NCBI GenBank assembly: GCA_004764695.1
Contig: SMSO01000031.1
Location: 2,775,048 to 2,839,047, forward strand
DNA from: Schizochytrium sp. TIO01
Lineage: Eukaryota; Sar; Bigyra; Thraustochytrida; Thraustochytriidae
DNA length: 64,000 nucleotides
Direction: 5' to 3'
Positions 30,842 through 41,354 of the stretch are shown one piece after another (the stretch's first letter is position 1; every line of letters begins with the position of its first letter). The notes beneath the pieces are model-generated. The model was given only the letters and a program-made list of their open reading frames with translations, ran no database searches and was not told the origin of the DNA. The translations under genes were made by a program, and so were the position numbers.

Positions 30842-33800
30842 ATGAGCTGCGACCATGCTTTGATGCGAAAGGGGGCTCGAAGGGCGTCTGCACAGACCTT
30901 GTCTTTAATGTTGGAGATAGATAACCGAGCTCAATCTTTGCGAATGTGCAATGACGATGAATTCGCTGAGCCAAATGATCTTGAGCAGGAAGATACAGAC
31001 TCAGGCAGATCTGCATGTAAATGGCAAATTTCAACACAAAGTGAATTCGCCGCACGAAATCTAGGTTTGGATCTTGAGCCTGAGGATGTCTACGATAGTG
31101 AGCTTGACGATAGGGCCTCGAAAAGGGAGTCTCCGGCTGTGACAGCAACAAGTTCAAAGACTCCAGCACCCCGGGTGCGAGCTGGAGACGATGATGACCT
31201 CGTACTTTCAAGTGCTCAGTCTGAAATCCATGCAGTAGTTTCAAAAATTTGCCAGCATGTCAACGCAAGCAAAGCTTCCGAGGTTGGCATTGAGACAGCA
31301 TTCAAGTATGCACTACCAAATGGAGTTTTCTCCCTTGTAAAAAGACATCTTCAATCTGCTTTGGGGGAGGAAGATGCTATGGATGATGAAGCTGTTTCAG
31401 TACAGGATTTGGTTGATTTCACGCAGTCAGTGCTACTCACTTCAGCAATTGAAATGCCACCTGACGCCAGCACCTCCAGCCATAGTATACTCTCAAGGCA
31501 CATCAAATATGGCGCTGTGACACGGGCTGTCCAAGTCTTTCGGCAGTTTGATGAACACTATGGAAATACAACTGCTTCAGGAAATGATCAAGACCTTCTT
31601 AGATTGATGACATTTATTAATGCGTTAGATACAACATTGCACGAACATTGCAAGGCAAGTTTTACATCAGAAAATCAGGCCTTTCTAAGCTTAGACTCTG
31701 TGCAAACTTCATTTGGGCTATTTCGAGATGGCACTGACTCAAATGAAAAAGAGGTTATTGATCTTTGCACAAGCGCTTCTTCTGGGCTGATCTTGTGGTC
31801 AATGACTCGCGCTTCTAAAGATAAAATGCAACCTCGAATTATCACTGAAATTGCCCATAACGTGGCAGCAACTTCATTTACTCGACCAGAAGCCCCCAGT
31901 TCTGCTGCTGCCTCCGCTGCTACCGCATCACATATTACGAATACAAATGCGAACAGGAGTCTCTCGGCAGTTGATACTGCAGTTGCTTACGAGAGTTCAC
32001 AAATCGACAGGGATAAGGATGTTGCGGAAATCCTTCCTCGATTCTTACTTCACGACGCAAAAGACTCATCTCTTTCTGACCTGCTATCGAATCCCGATAT
32101 TCAGAAAAGTCTTGCTGATGCACAACTTGTACTTCTTCGCTCCATGCCTTCGAATACTGCCTCGTCTTTACTCAATATTTCTCCAAATGGTTCAGATGAC
32201 GCTCATCATAGCATAAGTGGTCCCTTTTGTGGGTCATTGGTAGCGTCAAATAGCGGCGGTCTTCAACTTCTCTGTCTTGAGCAAAATACTCATTCATCAT
32301 TACGGAAAGGGAGATTTGTTTGGTGTGGAGCATCATGTCCTTCATTAGCATCTGACTGGACACTTTGTTTTCGAAGGGAGAGGTCAAGCGAAGACCCATG
32401 TGCGATTCGCTATCCTAAGAGTCTGCCCTATGAAGATCTTCGCGGATCTATGACTATGCTCATTCCAGGGGGTAGCAAGGGCATGTCTGCTGATTGGTAT
32501 TTTGCTCGTCTTTTTCGCATTGATGAACTTTTTGTCTCTTATCTTTCGGAGCACCTTCAGACCCGAGAAGTAGTGCGGGCATGGACGCATGCTGATGACT
32601 CGTTTCGCGCTGCCAAACGAAGAAGAGTTTCCAACTCAAACGTCACGCAGGACGTACCAAACAAGGAAACTTTTCTTAGGTACGCTATGCAAAACTGGTT
32701 TCCCCAACGTCAACTGATGCTTCAACGTTCAAGCATTAGCATTACTCGTGCCCAAGCACTACGTGAAAACTTAGCAAAGGTCAACTGGGAATTAGGGGCT
32801 CTTGAAGGCATCGGCTTCTCTGTACTTCGTGAAGCTCCAAGCAATGCTGTTTCACAACTTGTCTTTGGCCCTTTATCTTTACGTGAGCACGGCACTACTA
32901 TGCAACAAGAACGAGTAGTACTTGAATTCACTTCAAGGTTTGGCCAAGAATTTCGCGAAAGTCTACAGCGCGCACAACATCCAAAAATCTGGCAAGACGA
33001 TCAGGAGGAATTTTGTAAGATCGTTCCTTGTGAACAAACAAGGATCCGTATTAGACACAAGTGCTCAGTTACAGACACGCGCTATGCTCTTGTAGTCGAG
33101 AATGAACACATCTGGGCACTAATTATGGTTACCGAAGCATCTCAAATTGCAATCCGGGACTCGATGGAAAGGATAGCCCATGACTATCTTGACTTTGCAT
33201 ACACTGGCAAAACCTATGCTAGCGGTGAATTCCCATATCTCGGAGCTGATGTGAGCAAAAACTACGGTGGCTCCTGTAGGCATTATAATGCTGAAAACGC
33301 ATTATCTTTGTGGCGGGCATGTACGAATCGAGATGCCTGTTCTGGATTGGAAGGTACATTTGGAAAGTTCCTGCCTAGAGCTGCGGGTCTTTGGGAGCTG
33401 ACAATGCAAATGGTGCCCCCCCCGCATGAGGAATTACAATCAGCTTCTCTACATTTTGATCAACAGTACTCATCTGCATCACTATCTGCCAGATACTTTT
33501 TGTGTCATATGTACCAATCTGCTTACAATGCATGGCGACTGTACACACTTTGCTCTCAGTATGCCTCAATTATGCATGCGAAAAGCTATGCTCAATTGCA
33601 AAGGGCTTTGCAGCCAGCATATAGTTTTTCTGCTTACCTTCTAGCTTTGTGTACTCCAACTTCTGAGAGCCTTTTTTCTTACGACCCAAACACCCACTCG
33701 GGGGTTTTGGCGACATGGGGGCCAGCTACGCACGAAAACAACTTAATTGCTGGAGGCCTGCTTCAGAATGTTGGGGTGATGGAACCAGCACCTTCTTCCA

Positions 33801-34540
33801 CACAAGAGAGCCACCTCGATGCAAACACGGGGATGGTTAGAGTAGCGAACCTTTCTTCAGGCACAGTTAGTAATACAGGGGAGACACGGGGCTTACAGCT
33901 TCCGCATCGGCATTTGGTGCCAGTGGAAGGCCCCAAATACAACCGAATTAAGGGTGCGAATACAGAAGAGGGACGTCGGACGCGTCTTGATACAAGCCTT
34001 CCACACTTTCACGTGCATGCTCCACCCAGGAAAGACAAGAATGTGGCTCGTTTGAGTTGTGCTATATGCTGCCGAATGTGTGCTTCTGACAAGGATCATG
34101 AATATAGAATTGGACGCGGTACAAGTAAATGGTGCTCCGTTTGTCACGTTGCACTTTGCAAAAAATGTTTCCAGCCGTTTCATACTTTACGTAACATACC
34201 AGTACCTAAATGCATTGCAACGAAGCAAATAAATGATGGTATAAGGAGTGACTTATCACTAGCCATTGGGCGTGACTTAGCCAACCGAGGCACTCATAAT
34301 GGGGATAATCCTCATGATATATTAGAATCGGATGATATTCATAATACTGACCATCACCTGTCAGCTAGTGGAGCCTCTAGCACAGAGCATCCCAATGATT
34401 TGAGCACTGGATCCTACACTGTCATTGCAGCGGTCGGGGCAACCGGTACTCGGCGGCTTTCACCCCCAATGCTAACTTATGCGGAGAGCACACCGACCCT
34501 TGCTCCAGGAGATAACACTTATAACCCAAGTTCGCTTTGA
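30842..34540 (+). CDS. Large protein with C-terminal piggyBac-type zinc ribbon, function unknown
   Basis: 1232 residues from an ATG, no intron seen. Residues 1-130 are acidic and disordered. A helical section follows (about 125-300), then a central globular region (about 440-1000) that I do not recognise. Residues about 1061-1110 form a Cys/His cluster: CAICCRMC, then YRIGRGTSKWC, then CHVALCKKCFQPFH. The order CxxC...C, WCxxC, xLCxxCFxxFH matches the C-terminal zinc ribbon of piggyBac transposases and PGBD proteins. A helix just before it (YQSAYNAWRLYTL) also resembles the piggyBac C-terminal helix. The three catalytic Asp residues of piggyBac are not identifiable, no inverted repeats or TTAA duplication were noticed, and the gene is long and intact. 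A host gene that took over a piggyBac-derived part is one reading; a shared zinc-ribbon fold is another. Confidence 0.6.
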   Translation: MSCDHALMRKGARRASAQTLSLMLEIDNRAQSLRMCNDDEFAEPNDLEQEDTDSGRSACKWQISTQSEFAARNLGLDLEPEDVYDSELDDRASKRESPAVTATSSKTPAPRVRAGDDDDLVLSSAQSEIHAVVSKICQHVNASKASEVGIETAFKYALPNGVFSLVKRHLQSALGEEDAMDDEAVSVQDLVDFTQSVLLTSAIEMPPDASTSSHSILSRHIKYGAVTRAVQVFRQFDEHYGNTTASGNDQDLLRLMTFINALDTTLHEHCKASFTSENQAFLSLDSVQTSFGLFRDGTDSNEKEVIDLCTSASSGLILWSMTRASKDKMQPRIITEIAHNVAATSFTRPEAPSSAAASAATASHITNTNANRSLSAVDTAVAYESSQIDRDKDVAEILPRFLLHDAKDSSLSDLLSNPDIQKSLADAQLVLLRSMPSNTASSLLNISPNGSDDAHHSISGPFCGSLVASNSGGLQLLCLEQNTHSSLRKGRFVWCGASCPSLASDWTLCFRRERSSEDPCAIRYPKSLPYEDLRGSMTMLIPGGSKGMSADWYFARLFRIDELFVSYLSEHLQTREVVRAWTHADDSFRAAKRRRVSNSNVTQDVPNKETFLRYAMQNWFPQRQLMLQRSSISITRAQALRENLAKVNWELGALEGIGFSVLREAPSNAVSQLVFGPLSLREHGTTMQQERVVLEFTSRFGQEFRESLQRAQHPKIWQDDQEEFCKIVPCEQTRIRIRHKCSVTDTRYALVVENEHIWALIMVTEASQIAIRDSMERIAHDYLDFAYTGKTYASGEFPYLGADVSKNYGGSCRHYNAENALSLWRACTNRDACSGLEGTFGKFLPRAAGLWELTMQMVPPPHEELQSASLHFDQQYSSASLSARYFLCHMYQSAYNAWRLYTLCSQYASIMHAKSYAQLQRALQPAYSFSAYLLALCTPTSESLFSYDPNTHSGVLATWGPATHENNLIAGGLLQNVGVMEPAPSSTQESHLDANTGMVRVANLSSGTVSNTGETRGLQLPHRHLVPVEGPKYNRIKGANTEEGRRTRLDTSLPHFHVHAPPRKDKNVARLSCAICCRMCASDKDHEYRIGRGTSKWCSVCHVALCKKCFQPFHTLRNIPVPKCIATKQINDGIRSDLSLAIGRDLANRGTHNGDNPHDILESDDIHNTDHHLSASGASSTEHPNDLSTGSYTVIAAVGATGTRRLSPPMLTYAESTPTLAPGDNTYNPSSL
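34519..34540. other. 22-bp tail-to-tail coding overlap
   Basis: The plus-strand gene stops with TGA at 34538-34540; the minus-strand gene stops with TAA whose plus-strand form is TTA at 34519-34521. The last seven codons of each overlap antisense. Confidence 0.9.
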
Positions 34541-37500
34541 GATATTAGGGCCTTCCATTTGAATGGCCGTACACGGAAGGTTGCCTCTGCGTGGCGCAAG
34601 ATTCGGTCTACGGTTTCCCGTTGCTCCTCAGAGCAATACTCAATCACCTCAAGCCCGATGCTTTTGGTTGTGAAATCCCTCATTGTTGTATTTTTATTTG
34701 CTGCAAAGTCTTTACCATACCAATAAACAATTTTTGGAAGTCCCACAATTAATTTGGAGGAGTCCAGTTTCAGTTGTTCCTTGAGAAAATGCGCAGCAGC
34801 GGCATCAAGAAGTTTGTCCATTTGCGAGGGCGAGTTCAACACGACAATCTTACTGGCTGATGACTTGGTGCCGTAGTTGATGGCCAAATTCAAACGAGGC
34901 TCAGCTGTGCGCAATTCTAAGAGACGAGTGAATCTGCTAGAGGGATAAGTTGTAGAGACCAAGGTACGTGCTAAGCTCATCGGTTTACGAAGAATACAAT
35001 GTTCGATCTCAGCGAGTGAGAGAACCATCGCTTGCCCACTTGGACCAGCCCCAATTGCATACGACACACGCGCTCCAAAAGAGGCCCAGCCAAGCAGGGA
35101 CGAGGGCTGCCCGACAAGGTATTTCGCGTGAAGTCGAAGGGCATGGTATAGGTTAAGCGCAAAGCAGGTTAACTCCTCGTGTGTCATGACTCGACTCCAG
35201 CCGTAAATGTTCAGCTCACGCAATTGTGCTGCCTGATCAAAGAATCTAATTTCCTCATCAATCGAAGAAGTCTCGCTCAATGATAAAGCCGTTCGAAGTA
35301 GAATACTGCTCAACTCCCATGGCTTCAAAGGCCATTTCTCTTCAAGATATTTGCGGGCATTAATTAAATCGTCACCAAGCACGTCGGCAGACTCGATGGA
35401 CGCTAACCTTCCGTATGGACGAGCAGAGATGTGTGCCCAGTCGAGGTTATCCATAGCCACAGGGTCATGAATATCATCTTGGTCATGTGCTGAAGCGCTG
35501 CCATTGCTGCTTCCACCACCAAAACAGCCATTCAAGCTTCTTCCAGAGCCGGCCCCATTGGCGACAGGAGAAATACCTCGACGAGCAAAATCATTGTTGA
35601 AGAAGAGCTTGCGACAGTTGATAATGAGACGTTTCTGTGGGCCCCAACGACTTGACTCAAGCCCCAAAGAGTCGGTAGCCATATCAGATGTCAGCAAAGT
35701 CTCACTATCATCTGCAACAACTGAGCCATCGCGCTCGTGACGTGAAGACTCAGAAAGCGACTTTTCGAACGACGAAAGCGGCATATCCGAAGGAAACCCA
35801 AGGATTAGAACCCGTCCTTTCGTGTGAATTTCGAGACAGGGGAAACGATCAGCAAAGGGAATGGTTGACGAATTGGTGATCTTGAGCACATCGAGCATTC
35901 GCGATGCAGAAAGAACAGCAACAGGGGTTTTACTAAAACATTCGAAGAGAAGCAGGTACAGGACCTTACTGTTCTTACCTTGGATGAGTAAAGCCCACTG
36001 CTCTTGCCACTTCGTTTCCCATACAGGGCGCAGCACGACACTTTCAGCTACAATCGTGAAACGTGAGCCGTCGAGATATTTACTCGGTACAACGACGTGC
36101 AGGTCTTCGCGTCGGCGCGCAGACAACAGTCGATGTTTAGACTTGATCCAGCTCGAAGATACAGGCATGGCTGGCGCAGCCACAAGGGCCTTATCGAGCT
36201 GCTCTCGCAAAGTCTCCCACTCCCAAACCTTTCTAGGTTTCTTCGTCATATCAGCTTCACAGTACTTTGCAAGGTCCCCCAATTTTGCAAAGTTTTCCCG
36301 CTGCTGCAGAACGAAATGTGTACCGTTCGCAGGGAAAACAGCAAACGAGACATTCTTTCGTTTATGCCCAGCGTGCTCAACCCAAGCTAAGACTATCAGA
36401 TCTCGAGTTGTGAGGTTTTGGCTACCACTGCGAGGGGATTCGTTTAGCGATCCTGTTCGAGAGACATCATCCTCAGTATCTCGACTATTTCTAGAGTACA
36501 AATCGTCTTCCTCTTCGATAACATCAAGGTCACCATCCACAGATGCACCGCCATCTTCGCTTACATAAAGTCCAACACTATTAACCTTAGCTCCGAGTCC
36601 TTTTCGCAAGTTTTCCCTACCGTTTCTCTCAGCAGCATACTTGTTTAGCCTCGAGGAGGAAGAGTCTGCTGACATGTCTCCACCGTCACTCTGTTTTACA
36701 GAATTATTTTCAGGGCTTTGGCTCATAGATGAAGACACGTGACCCAGATTGACAACCGAATTTGATGAGTCAGGTTTTGGCGAATTTGATTGGCCAGAAT
36801 CCTTTTCACCACCAGGAATTTTAGTGTCTTCTGGGTAAATTACCGCAGGTTCATCTTTCTCACGCTTGTACCAGGTATTTGTAACGCATAGTGCAAAATA
36901 ATTCCGCTTGATACCTTCGTAATGATGTTTACCGGCATCTTCTGGAACATCATAGAGAATTAAATGTAGAGGCATGGTATCCCAAAAGAGGCTTAGATCA
37001 ATATTGCCGAGTGCGCCAAGGTTAGTTACCTTCCATTCCACTACATCAAGATACATTGAGTGGACAGAGAATGTAAGAGTGTCACCAGCTTCGATGGTGA
37101 CTTGCTGTCCATTCTTTTTGCGAGATTTAAGCTCTTCATGCGATTCCTCAATCTCATCATCGATATTTGGGACCTTTTCGCCTGCCTTCGTCAGTTTTAG
37201 CGTTGTGGCGCCAACAAAAACGGGAAACGAAATATGAGGCAATTCCTTTTGATCTTCTGGACCATCTAGACCCTTGCCAAAAGAATAGTTCATACCAGAA
37301 CTAACCTTTCTTAGAATTGACAAGATGCCACGACAAAGACCTTTGGTGACCACTCCCAGCTGCATATCTCCAGGCACCTCACCACCAAGGTACAGGATAC
37401 CACGAGGTGCAGACTGAAAGGTCAGCTGAAATTTGATTTCAAACCTGCGGCTCTTTCCATCGAAATAAGATGCATATGCTGGATCTTCATCGTTCTTTAC

Positions 37501-38235
37501 ACGTAGAGCAATAATTGTCTGTCCTTTGACATGGGCATTCTCAAATGCTTGGGCGCCACCACGATAATTGGGATAAAATGTCCGTGGACTTCCTTCCTTC
37601 AGATTGTTTGTAAATTCGATAAAAGGGAACGTTGGCGAGTTTGCGGCAATTTGATCCTCTGTTGAGCTTGAGTCTTGAGCAATGCTCTCAGATGCTGAGC
37701 CCGTAGCAAGCTTTCGGCTGCTACCTGAGCTAGAGTTGTCCTCGTCTTCATCTTCATATTCCTCCTCGCCATTATCGTCAATTGTGTCGTTTGTGTTAGA
37801 CCCGGAATTTAAATAATCTTCATCATTTTCTGCTTCATGAAATTCTTGGTTTTCCTCTTCGTCATTCCTAGCTAATTTTTGGGGAACTTGAGCATTTTGC
37901 CCGATTCGCTTCTCTGTAAAGCTCATTTTATTGGACTTGGGCACGCCTCCTGCGCCCCATGAATCCATAAGAGACACTGAAGGGCTTCGCACGGAAGAAG
38001 AGATGGGCCGACCTCTCGCTGCGGTGTGCGTGGTAGTGGAGGAGCCTGTAGCTGCAACAGAGGAAGTACCAGAGCTCATATACATTGCTGGTGCCCTTGT
38101 TGTTGATGTATTCGTACTGTCATCTTCGGGATCTTCCGCTTTGCTGACAGTCATTCGTGCTGAAAGCCAGTTGATGAGCTGCATAATGAAGATGCCAAAG
38201 AGAGTGCCCACGGCAAGCCCCCACGCGAAATCCAT
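34519..38235 (-). CDS. Membrane-anchored DUF1769 (Duc1-type) / DUF547 protein
   Basis: 1238 residues from an ATG. Residues 4-24 are one hydrophobic segment, a likely N-terminal membrane anchor. About 35-200 is acidic and Ser-rich. About 200-450 matches DUF1769/Duc1: GILYLGGEVPGDMQLGVVTKGLCRGIL, then MNYSFG, and later LSLFWDTMPLHLILYDVPED. The fission-yeast member Duc1 is a cortical phosphoinositide-linked protein. About 660-810 has a beta-rich PH-like look (WETKWQEQWALLIQ...LYLLLFECF). About 1000-1190 is a clear DUF547 domain: CFALNLYHALRLHAKYLVGQP, SYAIGA, LSLAEIEHCILR, PRLNLAINYGTKSSASKIVV, and LPKIVYWYGKDF. DUF547 proteins have no settled biochemical role. The domain combination suggests work at a lipid surface, which is an inference. 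Confidence 0.75.
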   Translation of the reverse strand: MDFAWGLAVGTLFGIFIMQLINWLSARMTVSKAEDPEDDSTNTSTTRAPAMYMSSGTSSVAATGSSTTTHTAARGRPISSSVRSPSVSLMDSWGAGGVPKSNKMSFTEKRIGQNAQVPQKLARNDEEENQEFHEAENDEDYLNSGSNTNDTIDDNGEEEYEDEDEDNSSSGSSRKLATGSASESIAQDSSSTEDQIAANSPTFPFIEFTNNLKEGSPRTFYPNYRGGAQAFENAHVKGQTIIALRVKNDEDPAYASYFDGKSRRFEIKFQLTFQSAPRGILYLGGEVPGDMQLGVVTKGLCRGILSILRKVSSGMNYSFGKGLDGPEDQKELPHISFPVFVGATTLKLTKAGEKVPNIDDEIEESHEELKSRKKNGQQVTIEAGDTLTFSVHSMYLDVVEWKVTNLGALGNIDLSLFWDTMPLHLILYDVPEDAGKHHYEGIKRNYFALCVTNTWYKREKDEPAVIYPEDTKIPGGEKDSGQSNSPKPDSSNSVVNLGHVSSSMSQSPENNSVKQSDGGDMSADSSSSRLNKYAAERNGRENLRKGLGAKVNSVGLYVSEDGGASVDGDLDVIEEEDDLYSRNSRDTEDDVSRTGSLNESPRSGSQNLTTRDLIVLAWVEHAGHKRKNVSFAVFPANGTHFVLQQRENFAKLGDLAKYCEADMTKKPRKVWEWETLREQLDKALVAAPAMPVSSSWIKSKHRLLSARRREDLHVVVPSKYLDGSRFTIVAESVVLRPVWETKWQEQWALLIQGKNSKVLYLLLFECFSKTPVAVLSASRMLDVLKITNSSTIPFADRFPCLEIHTKGRVLILGFPSDMPLSSFEKSLSESSRHERDGSVVADDSETLLTSDMATDSLGLESSRWGPQKRLIINCRKLFFNNDFARRGISPVANGAGSGRSLNGCFGGGSSNGSASAHDQDDIHDPVAMDNLDWAHISARPYGRLASIESADVLGDDLINARKYLEEKWPLKPWELSSILLRTALSLSETSSIDEEIRFFDQAAQLRELNIYGWSRVMTHEELTCFALNLYHALRLHAKYLVGQPSSLLGWASFGARVSYAIGAGPSGQAMVLSLAEIEHCILRKPMSLARTLVSTTYPSSRFTRLLELRTAEPRLNLAINYGTKSSASKIVVLNSPSQMDKLLDAAAAHFLKEQLKLDSSKLIVGLPKIVYWYGKDFAANKNTTMRDFTTKSIGLEVIEYCSEEQRETVDRILRHAEATFRVRPFKWKALISQSELGL

Positions 38236-39082
38236 AGTTTGTACAACAAATTAGTTCCGGTTTGTTTGCGCCAATTCCAGAAGTACTTTGGTTGTCAGAA
38301 TTTCCAAGGCCTTACTTATTCCAATCGCTCGAGTTGAGTTCTTTCTCCTGCACTTCAAATCAAGCTTCGAGGTTAAGGTTTTGGCGATTTCTAGCGGTGT
38401 GGATCAGCAAATCACCACGCTTTGTTGTTCAATTACTACCTCTTTATACTTATGAAAAAGGGAGGTAGGTAGTATGAATGATTCAGGCTTTGAATTGAAA
38501 GGGTACTGTGAGAGCCTCGTTTTGGATCGAAACCTCTTTCCGCTGCGCTGCCAAGCGAGCACCTTTGGCAAAGCAACGTTCGGCCGCGAGGAGGGGTTGC
38601 TTACCCTCCTGCGGCACCCAGACTTACCCGAGGCCGTGTCGTGCAAGTTCTGCGCTCTGCCTCACAAATGTCTGGGTAGGTGTTTCTGGTTTTGCTGAGG
38701 TTTTCGATCTCTACCTTTTCATTCTTTATATTAAATAATAATTTTTAATTTTTAAAAAGATAAAAGAAAGTAGGAGTAAGAAATAAATCAACATAAAACA
38801 ACTCAAAGTCAAAGACCCCGTTTTACAAAAGTCGTTATCTCAATAGAAACGATCTCGAACCAGCGTCAAATGTATTCATCCAAACCCTATATCAGCACTG
38901 GTTATCTTTGCTCTTTGTTTTGCGACAGATCTAATCATCTATGCTGTGGCAGGTAGGTAGGTATGTAGATACAGATAAAGCTTGCTGAAAGCTTGTTGGA
39001 GAAAGCGTCATGAACTCAGGTAAAACTGCTAAGATTAGTTAGCATGTGTAAACAAACTCGACGTGTGGTTAAGCATTCCTTT

Positions 39083-39168
39083 CGACGTCGAACAGGCCTC
39101 GCACGGCCTGAGTCACAGAACTCCGACGACCTATACGAGATCTAGACGATTGCTTTCCACGTATAAAA
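39083..39168 (+). promoter_or_regulatory. Promoter-like block with palindromes and a TATA box
   Basis: CGACGTCG (39083-39090) is a perfect palindrome containing GACGTC. CAGGCC-N6-GGCCTG (39093-39110) is a perfect inverted repeat. TATAAAA follows at 39162-39168. The three are ordered and spaced like upstream elements and a core promoter reading to the right. Confidence 0.4.
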
Positions 39169-39241
39169 GGGCACGCATGAGGAATCTTTGCAGGAGCTAA
39201 CCCACAACTCGAAGAGGAGATCCTGATTAATTTGTGCGACG

Positions 39242-39342
39242 ATGATGAACAAAAGAAAACAGGTAAATTATATTCACTCCATTCATCCTCTTACAACTTG
39301 AACTCTTTCCTATGATTTCAGGCATACACATTCCGTCTTTAA
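39242..39342 (+). CDS. Possible spliced mini-gene (13 codons) or spliced non-coding RNA
   Basis: Starting 80 bases after the TATA start, ATGATGAACAAAAGAAAACAG is followed by a 59-nt segment (39263-39321) with GTAAAT at its start and TATGATTTCAG at its end. Splicing gives a frame of 13 residues (MMNKRKQAYTFRL) ending at TAA. The promoter and intron signals are better than the coding potential, so a non-coding transcript or the first exons of a longer unseen gene are alternatives. Confidence 0.25.
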
Positions 39343-41054
39343 TTCTTTCTTATCATGGTATTAGGATGATATACATATTGATCTTTGTAATTAAAAAAAA
39401 AATGAAGGCAAAGAAACCTCAAACATTGTATGCGTAGTACTACCTGCTCCAGCGCAGCTGACGCTGACTTACTGCTTCTCCGCGCCTGTTCTAATCTGGC
39501 AGAGGCCGTTTCTAGGCCCACTTAAGGCCCTGGATGAGGGTGGTCTTGCACCCCACCGAGCACCCCGTGCGATATAAGCGCGAATCGCCTTAATTGCGTT
39601 GGCGAACGGGTTCTCTGGAACGAGATCGTTGAATGAACGAATGGATTCTTTGAATGAACGTGAATTTCTTCAAAAACCTCTTCATACTGTTATTCTACAG
39701 TAGTGTAGAAGCTAAGACGCTATTACTACTTAGGCGGCTTGACCATTAGATATCCTATTTAGCAGTCATTGAATGGTGTTAATCTTCAATAGAGACATTA
39801 AAAAAAAGTATTTTAATTGAAAAAAAGTTAAAGTGTAAAGGAGTAATGACGAAATCTAAATCATAAATTCTAGTCAAGACATGGACATAACGAACTGCAA
39901 ATCAGGTCCATAGAACTGCAATCGGCGAGCGAGAGAATGCATTGAGCAATAGAGTCAGCTAGGTCATTGTGCTTGGATGGAAACTCGCTTCGTCGAAGCG
40001 GACAGAGAAGAAATATTTGAAGTACCTGGTTTACATGATCAAGAGATGGTTTCCTCGTAGGGTGGAAGGCTAGTAGTAGTAGAAGAACCAGCCTGCCACA
40101 GCGGTGGAGGAGGTGACATTTTGGTCGAGACTGGTGACCATCGCAGCATTGATAAACAGCTATTACTCTAATCAAATAAACCAAAGCAGTTAATCCTTGT
40201 GAGGCAAAACTGTCTTCACAGAAGAGCTCAGCTGCAGCCTTGAAGTACCTAGGGCAAACAGCTGGTGCTTTAGGGAACGAAAACCCGCCTGACATTGTTG
40301 ATAACGCGGTGGCAGCTTACGTACTATGTGAATTTTCTTCAAGTGTGGAAAAGAAAGACTGCTCGAGAGCACATAACGAAGGTTTGGTCTTGTAATTTTG
40401 AGAAGAAGACAACGAGTACATTCACTCTAGATAAAGGTTATAGAAATGAACGGCTTGGCTCGCTCTGATAACTGGTGCATTTTTTTTCTTCTCTAAGATT
40501 GAGATTGCGTTGCACTAGTTAAGAGCCTCAATTTGGGGACATCAGACTATGCTCCCTCAAAACTCAAAGAAAAATAACTCTACTATTTCCTATTTCCATC
40601 GAAGGCTTATCAATAGTACCCCACGTAGTACAGCTTATCCCAGAGTGTCGCCAACCTTTCTGCCATGACCAAGTTGGCAGGTATATGAACATGGAGTCAA
40701 TGATGTATAAGTTTAGCGGTATCACAAGACTTCCCAAGCCAGCTTTTCGTAGGTACTAGCAGAGGAGATGGACATTACTTGTTTGCATAATCCTAAAACT
40801 GGTACCTAAGTCCTTTCTCGCGCGCGCTGATTACAGCCCGTCTTGACAAGTAGCCCATCTGCATAGCTCCTGCAGCTATTGTAGTAACAAATCAAGGCCA
40901 GCGCTTAATGATAAATCACTCCACCAGAAATCAGATTCGACCAAGACCTCATGGTACTGACCTTATCCGGTAATAAGCGCTGATAGATAAATGAAAGACA
41001 GAGCGAGTTGAAGCAAAACCCATACCCATTAGTAAGCACTAGGTACCTACGTAG

Positions 41055-41064
41055 TATATATAAG
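41055..41064 (+). promoter_or_regulatory. TATA box
   Basis: TATATATAAG, 78 bases before the ATG at 41133 and about 590 bases before VPS13B. The spacing to 41133 is about the same as for the TATA box at 39162 and its ATG. Confidence 0.4.
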
Positions 41065-41132
41065 TAGAGATTTGAATTTCGTTGGAATTTTGGGTTGATT
41101 TTGTTCGAATTTGAATCATCATCGATTTGCTT

Positions 41133-41354
41133 ATGGGAAGCGACGATCACAATCGATCACAGCCGAAGAGACCCTTGCCGAGCCCGATCAAACTTAGAAC
41201 TTGGATTGCCTTGGTAGGCAACTCCTGTCGCGGCACGACGCCGTTCTGCGTGCGCTGTGGCGGCGTTCAGGCCGCGCGAGCCCTGGCAGCTTGCCAGCCT
41301 GGGTTGGCCGGCGGCTCCATTTACTACTGTGCAGAGGACCGATCCTGGTGCTAG
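41133..41354 (+). CDS. Small hypothetical protein
   Basis: 73 codons from an ATG downstream of a TATA box, through a locally GC-rich stretch. The product is basic at first, then has CVRCGG and two more Cys. The frame is open on the opposite strand too. It may instead be the 5' leader of VPS13B. No family is recognised. Confidence 0.25.
   Translation: MGSDDHNRSQPKRPLPSPIKLRTWIALVGNSCRGTTPFCVRCGGVQAARALAACQPGLAGGSIYYCAEDRSWC

Noticed and set aside
38474-38698. 74-codon frame in a GC-rich stretch
   Set aside because: It is open on the other strand as well, and the residues show no recognisable pattern; its end resembles a splice donor but no partner exon was found.
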